NCBI RefSeq assembly: GCF_002878395.1
Contig: NC_061114.1
Location: 162,203,367-162,267,366 of the forward strand
Length of the DNA stretch: 64,000 nt
Direction of reading: 5' to 3'
Source: Capsicum annuum
Lineage: Eukaryota > Streptophyta > Magnoliopsida > Solanales > Solanaceae
Positions 31,759 through 41,900 of the stretch are shown in pieces; positions within the stretch are counted from its first letter, which is position 1, and each line of letters opens with the position of its first letter. The notes below the pieces were generated by a model. That model was not told the origin of the DNA. It did no database searches and was given only the letters and a program-made list of their open reading frames with translations. The position numbers were made by a program, and so were the translations under genes.

Positions 31759-34012
31759 GTGAAAACTCCCAAATGTTGGAAATGGAGATCATTTACCAAG
31801 GTGATAATTCCCATTCCTGTTCACCACAATAGTTCGTACAATGAATTCATTGCAAGCGTAATGCAGAGCGGGAACCTAGATTGCGCGTCGAGCGACGTGG
31901 TTATTAGTTATCTAATGCATTCGAGGAAAAAGGTGAATCCTACGATCATAAATAGCAATGTACGTGTGCTGATGTACATAATAGATGTTGATGCAGATGG
32001 ATTTAGGCCTATTTTGAGGATAAATGTGGTTGAGAGGTCCTTTGAAGGACCGCTGAACTCATCAGCACCCTCACCGCGGTGCCAAACAGTTGATGATGAT
32101 TTGAATGATTACAAGAACAGTGGCGATGATCCAATTAATATGGAAGATGATTCTATGCGTGTGGAAGACTTTTCATCGGACTCACAAGATGATGAAGAAG
32201 ACTGTGGAACGGCATCACAACCAAGACACTCCTTCTCAAACGCAACCAATTTCTGTTGTGGTCAAATATTCATTGATAAGAAAGAGCTAAAAATGCTACT
32301 AACGCAGCAACGGCAAAACAGTCTTTTGATTATCATATGGAGAAGAGCTTCATGAAATTGATTAAGGCGAAATGTTTATCTAATAGTTGTGGCTAGTTTT
32401 TGCGGGCAAAAAAGTATGAGACCTCGGACAAATTTTGGATATACAAGTATGTTGGGTTGAACACGTGTAGTGTTGAACACGCCACCCTCAGACACAAGAA
32501 AGTATGATCCGAATTGATTGCTTCAGTATGCGGAAATTACTTTTGGGATGGTAAGTGTCCAAATATAAGAGAAATTCAAAGGATTGTGTTTAAGGAGTTG
32601 CGTTGCAACACAAGCTATTAGATGTTTTAGAAAGGAAGTGTAATTGCAAAGAACATCATTCGCGTGGCACCGGAGCACGGATATGCTTGCTTGTCGGCTT
32701 TTTCCCACATGGTGGAGTTATTGAATCCCGGGTTTTCTTACTTTATCATGGTAAACTGGATGAATGAATCGTTCGTTTACTACTTCTTAGCATTCGGAGC
32801 TTGCATACGGGGATATACCCACATGATAAAGGTAATAGCCATCGATAACACACATTTGTATGGCAAGTACGGGGGCGTTCTATTGAGTGCTGTTGCATAG
32901 GAAACTGAAAATCATATCTTTCTGATTGCCTTTTGTGTGGTCGATAAAGAGAACGATGCTTCTTAGACCTTCTTATTCCAGAAACTGAAGTCTATCCTAG
33001 AAGATGAACCAAATCTATGGGTCATCTTCGACAAGCACATTAGCATCGCCAATGCCTTCTCCCGCGTATACAGTCATGCACATCACAGACTTTGTATGAG
33101 GCACCTCGCTAAAATTTTTTGCGTAAATCAACACTGCGGAGAACACTTTATCTATTCTACGCTGAGGCAAAGGCTTATTCTTTTGATGATTTTAGTGATA
33201 ATTTTCAAGAATTGAAGAGTAGTTTCCCCAAGGTAGCACATGTCCTTGAATATGTGCTTGGTTTTGAAAAATAGAGTAGAGCACACTTTCTGGGCAATAG
33301 GATAGAGTAGAGCACACTTTCTGGGCAATAGGTACGACGTGATGGCCACAAACATCGCCGAGTTGCTCAACTTGATTTTGATGGATGAATGAGAGTACCC
33401 CGTGTCGTACATATTCAATTCAATTACTAGAAAATTTGGTAAAAAGTTTAGGGAGTGGCATGTCTTTGTCGATGGTAAAGAGAACATATTGGTGACTTAT
33501 GCGGAAAGGAACCTAAGGAATAATAAGAGCGCGAACGATTCCTTGTATGTGAGTAATCCAAATGGGGTTCTCGACCAGTACACGGTGTTCGGCAATGGCA
33601 TTACTACCAAGGTCAATCTCTTGGAGAGGAGTTGTTCTTGTCGGAAATTTAACTTGGTGAAAATGTCGTGCAAACATGCGATGGCAGCTTTATGAGCAAA
33701 GTATGGTGATGGCGAAGGTTATGGTAACTCCATCTACAATTAAACTTTGCCAATTTATAAATCTGAAAGTTACCTCCTTGCATACTATAAAGCAATTAAC
33801 GTTGTCCCTCCGGAGGCCGAATGGACTGTACCACAGAAATTGCTAGATACTAAAATTTCTCCACCCCCTTCGATCCCAAACTTAGAAGGAGGAAATTCAA
33901 ACGCACTAAGGGCGTCGGTGAGACACTCAATTCCAAAAGGAGGAATAGGTGTTCAATATGCAAGAAATCCGGACACAAAATAACTACGTGTAGAATAGCC
34001 ATCAAATCATAG
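31759..34012 (+). pseudogene. MULE transposase (MuDR family) in the 7.58-kb element
   Basis: Matches the common pepper MULE transposase. N-terminal PB1-like region 31759-32050 (VLMYIIDVDADGFRPIL), acidic linker to about 32215 (DSQDDEED), MuDR DNA-binding part 32260-32560, DDE core: Asp in AIDNTHLYGKYGG (32844), Asp in VIFDKHISIANAF (33030), Glu in TNIAELLN (33360). SWIM finger at 33622-33693 (CSCRKFNLVKMSCKHAMAAL, CxC...CxH) and C-terminal CCHC knuckle (CSICKKSGHKITTC) ending at TAG 34010-34012. Broken by a frameshift near 32305, stops from TGG to TAG (about 32391, 32619, 32628, 32965) and CAG to TAG (about 32898), and a 31-bp tandem duplication at 33271-33332. Other frame breaks occur near 33180. 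The second core Asp lies in FDK rather than the usual SDR. Confidence 0.85.
33271..33332. repeat. 31-bp tandem duplication in the transposase core
   Basis: ATAGAGTAGAGCACACTTTC...GGGCAATAGG occurs twice, starting at 33271 and 33302. It is not a multiple of three, so it breaks the frame just before the catalytic Glu. Confidence 0.95.
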
Positions 34013-34471
34013 ATAGGCTTTTTTTTAGCTTCTGTTGCAAGGCTACTATTTTGGTTGCTAAATGTGCATTTCTGTAGATTTTAACCTTCAGTTGTAATCG
34101 ACTTAAATCATTGTCTACGATAGACTACGTAAAGTCTATGGTTTATATTTCACAAGATCTATAAGATATTATGTATTAGTTATATTATTGCTCATCTAAC
34201 ACGCTACTTGTTTATTTTCCCGCCTTATCTCTCCAATCGATGCAGTGAATCATTATTTTCCTTGTTTTCCATTCCTATTTAATAAAAAGCTGCACAAAAT
34301 GTTTGTTCATGAGAAAATACTCATTTTTAAGTGGCTATTAACGTCCAACGGTAATAAACGGCTACTTTTGTAAGCCATCAGTGTTAACACTTCATTTTTA
34401 CTTTATATATAAGGTGTTCATCCCTCATTATTTTATTTAGTTCACTTTGTTCTGTTTTTAAAAATTCTACA

Positions 34472-35000
34472 ATGTCGCAAGCATCTCAAACATCCAATTC
34501 TAAATATACTCTAATTTGTCATTGTGAGAATGCAGCTATCTTGAGGACGTCACACACAGATTCAAATCCTGGTCGTAAATTTTATAACTATGCAATTGCG
34601 AAGGTGAGGTGTGTATTTTTTTTAAAAAAAAGTTAAGTTAATATTATGTAATTATTATTTTTTTCCTAGGATAATGGCGCATGCTCGTTTTTTAAATGGC
34701 TTGATGAGCTATCACCTCCGACCAGTTCATCAACATTGAGTCCGGAACTCGAGACATCAAATTTTCAAGGCTTGATAAAATTTAATCTACTACAAAGGCT
34801 CCAACAATGCGAAGAAAATAAAGATTTTCTCATGACTTTGTTCAAAGAAGCCAAAAAAACAGTGGTATCACTTTAAAATATTGCTACATGACACCCAAAT
34901 AGAGAGGGATCAACTAAAACAAAAATTAATTTTGGTCGAAGAAAGGGAGAATGTACTAAAAATGAGGTTATGTGCTATAATGCTAGTATTCGTTCTTTGA
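34472..35000 (+). pseudogene. GRF zinc-finger protein with coiled coil and membrane tail (MULE cargo)
   Basis: Two exons. Exon 1 (34472-34603) encodes MSQASQTSNS..., then CHC and TSHTDSNPGRKFYNY; a GTGAGG donor and a CCTAG acceptor (34669) bracket a 66-bp intron; exon 2 opens DNGACSFFKWLDE. C-x-C, NPGRxFY and C..F.W.DE are the plant zf-GRF signature, a small nucleic-acid-binding finger. A Glu/Lys/Gln-rich coiled coil follows (DTQIERDQLKQKL) and then a hydrophobic end (MRLCAIMLVFVL, probable membrane anchor), the layout of many short plant GRF proteins. In place of the Cys expected after FYNY there is Tyr. One extra A in an A7 run (34853-34859) shifts the frame; without it the frame would reach TGA at 34998. 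The gene sits downstream of, and co-oriented with, the transposase. Confidence 0.75.
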
Positions 35001-35411
35001 AAAACTGTAACATGGATGCAGTGATATTGAATAAATATTATTAGTTCTAGTTTTCTATAATGTTAATACTATTTTTGATAGAATCTTAGTCGATTAAACA
35101 ACACGTCAACTTAAATGCGACCACCAGGGTAATGATAGACTATGCATACGGTATATGAAATATTAAGTATGCATTCTATGATATCAAACATACAATGTAC
35201 CAACTATGACCACACCATGCATATTCAAATTTCATGCCACAAATCAGTTTGACATAAATAGATTCACTGCAGAATCATAACAAGTTTCATAAAATAAAAG
35301 AATAATTGTCATATCCTACCACCATCTCCTTCAACCTTCATATTTGAGAAATAAAAAAAATTGTCATATCATAACAACCATGATTCAACAACACATTAAA
35401 CGGCTTAGGAT
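35001..35411. other. Spacer between the GRF gene (+) and the DUF1985 gene (-)
   Basis: AT-rich; it presumably holds the 3' ends of both convergent genes. No Ulp1 catalytic motif (HW...D...Q...C) was seen on either strand. Confidence 0.45.
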
Positions 35412-37741
35412 TCAAATGTATTTTTCCCTAAGTTCCTCATCAACACAAGTGTTACTGTTGATTTCATCAACAATGTCCATGACCACATCTTTTTGGTCAG
35501 CTTCAGCTCCTTTTTTCTCAATAGTTGCAGCTGCTTCTTCATTCTCACCTTCTTCTCTTTTTATTCAGCATGTGTAGTAGCTGGTGCTTCTTTAGTTTTC
35601 TTTTATTCCACACCTTCTTCTCTTTCTTCACCCGCACCATTTGTTTCTTCCTCAGCTTATTCTTTTCGTTCACCTGTTGCTTCTTTCTCAACTTCTTCTT
35701 TGTCAGATTTGTCAGCTTTGTCAGCTTCTTCTTCAACAGTTTTTTTTCTTGCCTTCTTGTTCATCTCTGCCACTTCTTCTTCTGCTTCTGCAGCTGCTAC
35801 TTTTCCACCTTCTTCTTGGCTCTTATCTTCTTCATCATCCAACTTTTCTTCTTCATTTTCCTCTTCTGCCACAACAGAGGCCAACTCATCTATTTTGCTC
35901 TTTTTTTCTCCTTCTTCATTCCTGTCCGATTCACGAAGGTCCACATGTGCTATATCATTATATTACAAAGTGTTACTGATATTTAAAGTTGAAAATTCCT
36001 TAACAACATCAATTATTGAATTAAGTTACCTCGCTCGTGTTGTCGCTAATCCATTTCCTTTTTTTTAATCTTTTCTCTCTGATATAGGCAACAATATCCA
36101 ACATCGCTTCCTCGAGCACAACGATATGCTTATGAAGATCCCCGGGGGATGAGGTTCCTGCTGCATCTTTGGAGGTTCTCGGAGAATCATCATCACCAAT
36201 GCGTACTCCAATGGAGTTACCACCTAAATCCCCGTCATCATCACTATCCTCATTTGAAGTAAGGACAATCACCCCTTATAACTCTTTCTTCAAGCTATCA
36301 AGGACGTTATTCTTCACCTCTTCCGTATATGGCTCAAACGTAATCATGTAATCCATTTTCATCTCATGAAAAGTAGGGATGATGTACGGGTGGACATTCT
36401 ATAAAATATCAATTAACATTTACATAGCATTCGATGCAACGGTAGTATTATTGCATAATAGAAAATAAGTTCATACCTCGGTAACTTTTCCTTTATACTT
36501 GAATGGGTCGCCTTTGATTATCTTATCACTTTTTATAGTGTGCCATCTGAGTATGCAGGGAATGGGAAGCGGCTCATCCATTGATTTTCCAGCAAAGTCT
36601 CCAAGATGAGAAAAGGCCTCATAGATCCAAATCTGTAAGCAGTATAACAGTGAAAAAAATAACTCAGAGTCTATGACACAGTATAAATAAAATGAGAATC
36701 TACGATAAACTTACTAAAGGATTTATGGTAGATTCCATGAATGCCCAGGAAAATTCGAATAGAACATAGGATGCCTTCTACTTCTCATCAAATACCTCCT
36801 TCTGCTTCTTCAGGTCACTTTTCTTCATTAGATAGTCTATGGTCAGTTGAAATTTCTCTTTTCCCCATGGATACTTCTCGAAGAAACTCAACGAATCGAC
36901 CATTCGAATCAATTTTGTGTTGACAACCTTCATCGAATCTTTCGCAAGCAACATGGTGTGCAAGAACCAAAGTAGACAGCACTTGAACTTCTGGTCCTCG
37001 TTCAGCTTATTCCCTCTTATTAGGTGTAACAAGTTGGCCACCGTGATGTTTTTGTTTTTTATCACCTTAAAATAAAAATTGTCCCCCTTTGCTAACACCT
37101 TCTTCATTTTTATTTCACTGGGTATGATAAGCAGTTCAGCCCCGTAATCAAACAAAACTATTTCAAGCCAAAACAAGCAGGCTTGTTGTTAACGCAGAAT
37201 CATATCTCATGACGCATCTTATCATTCCTGATGCATCACAATAATAAATAATGAACCAACTACCCATTGAACTTGAGATGTTCCGGCAGGTTTCACAAGT
37301 GTCCAAAACAGGATCGCTAGAATCTTTTCTTCAATTCTGGGTCGACAAAAACTTTCTTAAATTCTCGATAAGCAGCCATTCTTAATCTGAATGATATCTT
37401 TGCCGGGAAAGATCCGACCTCATCAATTATCGTTCGAAGGTCATACCGCTCCACAGAAATACACCTTGAAAGATATGGCACGGACAAGGAATCATTATCC
37501 CCATTATCACTATTACTCCCACTTCTCTTGCTCTCTTCACTGTCACCACTAACACTCCTCTTGGCAACATCTTTACTAGAATCGACGTACTCGCTTATCT
37601 CTTTTAACTCCTAATATAACTCGGACACCAACTCTTGTATTTTCTTTCATTTTGAGACATTTCCAACTGCCTCAGCTCTTCTTTTTCTACAGCTACCAGC
37701 GGTACCAGTTTTGCATTTAGGAATGATGATTTTTTACCCAT
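35412..37741 (-). pseudogene. DUF1985 gene with acidic C-terminus (MULE cargo)
   Basis: Start ATG 37741 (MGKKSSFLNAKL). N-terminal part 37741-37330 is shifted in several frames (FPAKISFRLRMAAYREFKK visible at about 37400). The DUF1985 core is at 37176-36778 (LLHLIRGNKLNEDQKFKC; FFEKYPWGKEKFQLTIDYL), then an exon at about 36630-36480 (WIYEAFSHLGDF; CILRWHTIKSDKIIKG), a linker at 36365-36030 (VLTSNEDSDDDGDLGG; LHKHIVVLEEAMLDIVAYI, coiled coil) and a Glu/Lys-rich acidic tail 35945-35412 ending VDEELREKYI. Stops in the tail (TAA at 35657 and two more) and a frameshift break it. No protease domain follows, so this is the N-terminal half of the Ulp1-type cargo only. Ser/Phe-rich plus-strand frames over 35.49-36.07 kb are its antisense. 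Confidence 0.7.
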
Positions 37742-38569
37742 TTTCAACACAATCTACACCTGAAGAACAAATTCTCTCATTTTCAGTTTATAGACCACAA
37801 GTCTATCAATAGAAATAACTCAATGCTCAAATGAAAACCCTCTAAAAAAGTTAACAAACACCCCCACCATTAAACAATTCACTACACAAACATACAATAA
37901 CTGAACCAAAATCTAGCATGAGAAATCAAAACACAACAATTGCTAAAAATCAAACTAGTGCACCTAATCAAACTAATTAGCTATTAATATTTCAATTTTT
38001 ACTATTCCAGCAATCATGTTTTAAAAGAATTTCATGCGTCTCAAAATTGATTTCAATCTAGGGTATTCTCATTTCATAGACCACGGGTCTATGGACAGAA
38101 ACGGGTCACTGTTCAAATCAAAGTGCCAAAAAAACTCTTCAAACAATAATTATCCCACCATTCAATACTTCGTTGCTAAAAAAACACGACTAAACCAAAA
38201 CACCAAATTAGAAAAAAAAATCCTACTTCACTACGAATCGATTAGCAAAAAAAAAATCATTTAAATGGATTTAGAAATGATCGAAACTTCATTTTAACTA
38301 ACCTTGCGAAGCAACAACCACCCCTTAGCAACTGGAGAAGAAGCCAAAATGATAATGGCATTTTTTGGGAGAAGTAGTTTCAAAAGCTTGAGTTGGGAAT
38401 TGAAGAGGAGAGAGAGAGGTTTTTTTTGAATATTGGAATAAGTGGAGGATGTTAGGTGTATTATATTAAATTTGTGAAATTGTAAAAATGATGAATTGGT
38501 CCCTTGGCCCACGTGTGGGCCCCACTTTTTTCACCCTAAACCTAAAAAATAAATCAAAAAAAAATTAAG

Positions 38570-38621
38570 TAGGTATTTGGAAAATTAGTTTTGGAGGGTT
38601 CCTTCTTTGTCAATTATTCCC
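38570..38621 (-). repeat. MULE right terminal inverted repeat
   Basis: Pairs with 31040-31091. It lies about 830 bp upstream of the DUF1985 start; a CT-rich leader-like segment follows at 38395-38425 (minus strand). Confidence 0.85.
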
Positions 38622-38630
38622 GTTTTACTA
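38622..38630. repeat. Target-site duplication, right copy
   Basis: GTTTTACTA, identical to 31031-31039. Confidence 0.92.
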
Positions 38631-38774
38631 AGTACAATGTGTGGGTGACACCATATAACAAGTTTGAGAAATTGGTAGGAGGATTATATACTGATCAAAG
38701 ACACGGGGATGACACATTACCCATATGGAGCCTCAAGTAATGCAACAACAGATTGACTAAGGTTTATTTAAGTT

Positions 38775-38877
38775 GAGAGTCTATCGAAAATAGTTTCTCT
38801 ATCACTCTGAAGTAAGGGTAATGTCTATGACACTCTATTCTCTCCAGTCCCTATTTGTCAGATTACATTATTTAGCT
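38775..38877 (+). mobile_element. SINE remnant (Solanaceae TS-like)
   Basis: GAGTCTATCGAAAATAGTTT, then CTCTATC, GTAAGGGTAATGTCTATGA, CACTCTATTCTCTCCAGTCC and GTCAGATTACATTA follow, in order, the body of the tRNA-derived SINEs common in tomato, potato and tobacco introns (GTCTATCGGAAACA..., GGGTAAGGTCTGCG..., CCCTCCCCAGACC..., GGGATTACA). The tRNA-like head and the poly-T/TTG tail were not delimited. Confidence 0.55.
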
Positions 38878-39054
38878 TAGAAGAGAAGATTGTTTTAGCT
38901 TGTATAAATAAAGGTGATTGGCAATGAATTTCATTGTTTAGCTTAGAAGAGAAGATTTTTTTAGCTTGTATAAATAAAGGTGATTGGCAAGGAATATAGA
39001 AGAGAAGAAAATTCCCAAATATTGTCTCTTATTTTAATATGAAATCAAAGCGTA
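38866..39054 (+). repeat. Copia LTR 3' part with a 66-bp tandem duplication, TATA and degenerate primer site
   Basis: CATTRTTTAGCTTAGAAG...TATAAATAAAGGTGATTGGCAA occurs twice (from 38866 and 38932); each copy includes a TATAAATAAAG TATA box. The segment ends with TGAAATCAAAGC (39043-39054), nine of twelve matches to the TGGTATCAGAGC primer site of Copia elements, 63 bp before the gag start. The left LTR border is lost. Confidence 0.5.
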
Positions 39055-39116
39055 AGGTAGTTTCATAGAAATCATCTTCTCAATCATCAATTTTCTTCAG
39101 CTGACCTTTCTCTACA

Positions 39117-41143
39117 ATGGCGGATGGAGTCATTGCTTCTTCAACATCCTCTAGTTCTACTGCCAAAACTCCACCATCTATAGATCCCACTCATGTTTGT
39201 TATCGTCACTCTTCAGATTCACCTGGAATGGCCTTGGTTAACACTTCATTTGATGTAAAAGGTTATCAAGGATGGAAGAGATCAGTGCTTATAGCACTGT
39301 CAGCCAAGAATACGCTTGGTTTTATCACTAATGTTGATGCTTCACTAGATGCCCAGTCTCCAAATCTGCAATCTTGGAGCAGATGCAATGACATGGTAAC
39401 GTCTTGGCTCCTTAACTCTCTTTCCAAAGATATTGTTGATAGTGTGATATACTCTAAGACTGCTAAATATTTATGGATGAGTCTAGAGCATAGATTTTGA
39501 CAATCTAATGGAGCTAAACTATTTCACCTGCAAAAAAACTAAATAGGTTAGTTCAAGGAAATAATGACATTGCAGGATATTTCACTAAACTTAAGAGACT
39601 CTGGGATGAGCTGAAATCTCTCAAGTCTGATAAGTACACTTGTGTGTGTAACTGTGAAGGTAAATTAAAGCTGGAAAAGTCTCTTGAAGATGAGAAACTT
39701 ATACAATTTTTGATTGGTCTAAATGATGTGCATTCTCAAGCAAGAGGAAACATCTTAATGATGAATCCTCTTTCCAACATAAATGTTGCATACTCTCTGA
39801 TTTTACAAGATGGAAGTCAAAGAGAAACCTATATTAGTGGCTTGATCCCAACAGATTCTTCTTATTTTATGGTAAGCAACGTGAGTCAAAACAAATTTGG
39901 CAAGAACGTACAGAAAACCCCTGGTGCTATGCCTAATTTTGGAAGTAGATCATTCAATTATTCAAAATTGAACAATCATCAACAGTTTACCCAAATACAC
40001 AGGAATAAACCAATCACAACAGAAGTTTAGGGTTAAGAAGAAGTATAATCCTAATGTGTCTTGTGATTTTTGTGGCAAGACTGGGCATGTAGATGATGAT
40101 TGCTTTAGGTTACATAATTTTCCAAAAGATTTTCAGTTCACAAACAATAGAGGTAGACAGGTTCAGATCAGAGGAAATGCAGTTATATCTGGAAAAGAAG
40201 GTGATGATGGGCATATGATTGATATGAATTTAGTCAATCAACACTTCACCTAAGAACAATTCAAGCATTTTATTCAAATGGCAAAACAGAAATCAACAGA
40301 GGGATCATCTGGGATAAATGCTGATACAGTTGCTGGTATTGTGCTTAAATATATTGGAACTTGTCTTTCAGTTTTTAATTCTGGAACATGGATAATAGAC
40401 TCAGTTGCTTCTGAGCACATGTGTTACAACTCTAGTTCTTTTCTTTCCATGAAGGCTTTAAAAATTCCTGTTAAAATTAACTTACCCAACTTGCAGTTCA
40501 CCCTTATGACTCGCACAGGAAGTGTTCTAATTCCTAATAACCTCACACTTCATAATGTTCTTTATGTTCCAAGTTTTAGATACAATCTACGCTCAGTTCA
40601 TAAATTTAATCTCCAATATAGTTATACTCTATCCTTCACTTCTAATAGTTGTGTCTTGCAGGGCCCTTTAATGAAGATGCCTTAAGCTTTTGGTGAAGTA
40701 AAGGAAGGTCTATACTTGCTTCAAATCATTCCTAAGGATTCTAGTAGGAACCAAGAGATTTACAAGGATTTTAAAGTATTTTCTAGCCTTAACAATGCTG
40801 TTTCTAGTCCCAATTCAGATTCATATTATTTTTCAATATGTTTCAATACTAATTCTGATGTAAGGTTATGGCATGTAAGACTTGGGCATCTTCCTTATTC
40901 ATCAATGAAAAATGTCCATTTCCTTACAATCCCCTCTAATTATGATCGTCATTGTGAAATTTGTCCTTTAGCTAGGCAAGCTAGATTACCTTTTCCTATC
41001 AGACAAGTTACTTTTCAATCTATTTCTTATCTGATTCATGTAGACACTTGGGGTCCCTAACAGTCACCTACTCATAAAAATTATAGGTATTTCTTGACTA
41101 TAGTAAATGACTATAGTAAAGGGACTTGGACATACTTACTAGC
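39117..41143 (+). pseudogene. Copia gag-pol, truncated in integrase
   Basis: ATG 39117. Gag with a UBN2-type N-terminus (YQGWKRSVLIALSAKNTLGF; SWLLNSLSKDIVDS); a TGA at 39498 and frameshifts near 39.5-39.64 kb; CCHC knuckle at about 40059 (CDFCGKTGHVDDDC); protease at 40388 with WIIDSVASEHM, where the active-site DSG has become DSV; GAG pre-integrase at 40868 (WHVRLGHLPYSSM) and its CxxC (CEICPLARQ); integrase start (VDTWGP, 41042; YFLTIVNDYSKGTWTYLL). A stop (TAA) follows WGP at 41058. The reading then changes abruptly to LINE ORF1 sequence at about 41143, so two of the three integrase acidic residues, reverse transcriptase and RNase H are missing. Cannot be active. Confidence 0.85.
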
Positions 41144-41183
41144 AAGAGCTTCTCACGATGCTACTGAGATCTCCATTCCAGCA

Positions 41184-41900
41184 AGCTACAGTGAAATCCT
41201 CATGGCCCAAAGCATCACTGCCACAAGCTTCCCAATAGCACTCCAAGAGGAAACCCCTATGATAGAATCAACTGCTTTAGGCGACACAATACCTCTAACG
41301 GCGGAGGACAAGTAAAGGATTTATAACCCGTGGCGCCACTTTGTCATCCTAAAAGTGATGGAAAAGAGGTTCAACCATCACTGCCTACTCAAGAAACCAG
41401 CTAATCTGTGGAAAATAAATGATCCCTTCCCGTTAATAGATCTAGGAAAGGATTTCTATACCGCAAAGTTTAATAGTGAAGATCTTTAAAGGAAGGTGCT
41501 CCAACAAGGATCATGGTTTGTAGCTAGTGCCTACTTATTGGTCCGAAGATGGGTTCCCAACTTCATCCCCAGTGACTCCAAAGTGCTAACTACGGTTATT
41601 TGGGTCAGGTTACCAGAACTACTAACTGAGTTCTATGATCGAATCATCCTTAAGAAGGTAGTGCGGAAGATTGGCTCCCTAGTTAAAGTTGATGCATGTA
41701 CATCTGCAGCTCTGCGGGGTCAGTATGCAAAGATATGCGTGCAGATTCGGATGGACACCCAGGTCAAACATTTAATTAACATAGGGAATCACCAGGAAGC
41801 CTTTCACTACAAAGGTGATGGTCTCCTATGCAACTCTTGTGGAAAGTTGGGACACACTAGAAGTACTTGTCCACCATCAAAGACAAATATGAAGCAATAA
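41184..41900 (+). pseudogene. LINE ORF1 (DUF4283 and CCHC knuckle)
   Basis: DUF4283-type sequence (LKVMEKRFNHHCLLKK; GSWFVASAYLLVRRWVPNF; VWVRLPELLTEFYD-like, here VIWVRLPELLTEFYD) followed by a CCHC knuckle (CNSCGKLGHTRSTC) near the C-terminus, then TAA at 41898-41900. It would coat LINE RNA. Two stops occur in the N-terminal half (about 41315 and 41489). Confidence 0.8.

Larger units (their letters stand above)
31040..38621. mobile_element. Complete MULE, 7,582 bp, with 9-bp target duplication
   Basis: The ends GGGCAAGTAT... (31040) and the reverse complement of 38621, GGGAATAATT..., align without gaps for 52 bp with 31 identities, including AAACTA.TTT and CCAAATACC. The flanks are identical 9-bp copies of GTTTTACTA (31031-31039 and 38622-38630), the target size typical of Mutator. 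Inside are a MULE transposase and a GRF zinc-finger gene on + and a DUF1985 gene on -. All three frames are broken, so the element depends on an outside transposase or is dead. Confidence 0.92.

Noticed and set aside
35493..36068. Long Ser/Phe/Leu-rich open frames on the plus strand
   Set aside because: They are the antisense of the Glu/Lys-rich tail of the minus-strand DUF1985 gene; GAA/GAG-rich coding gives stop-free TTC/CTC antisense.
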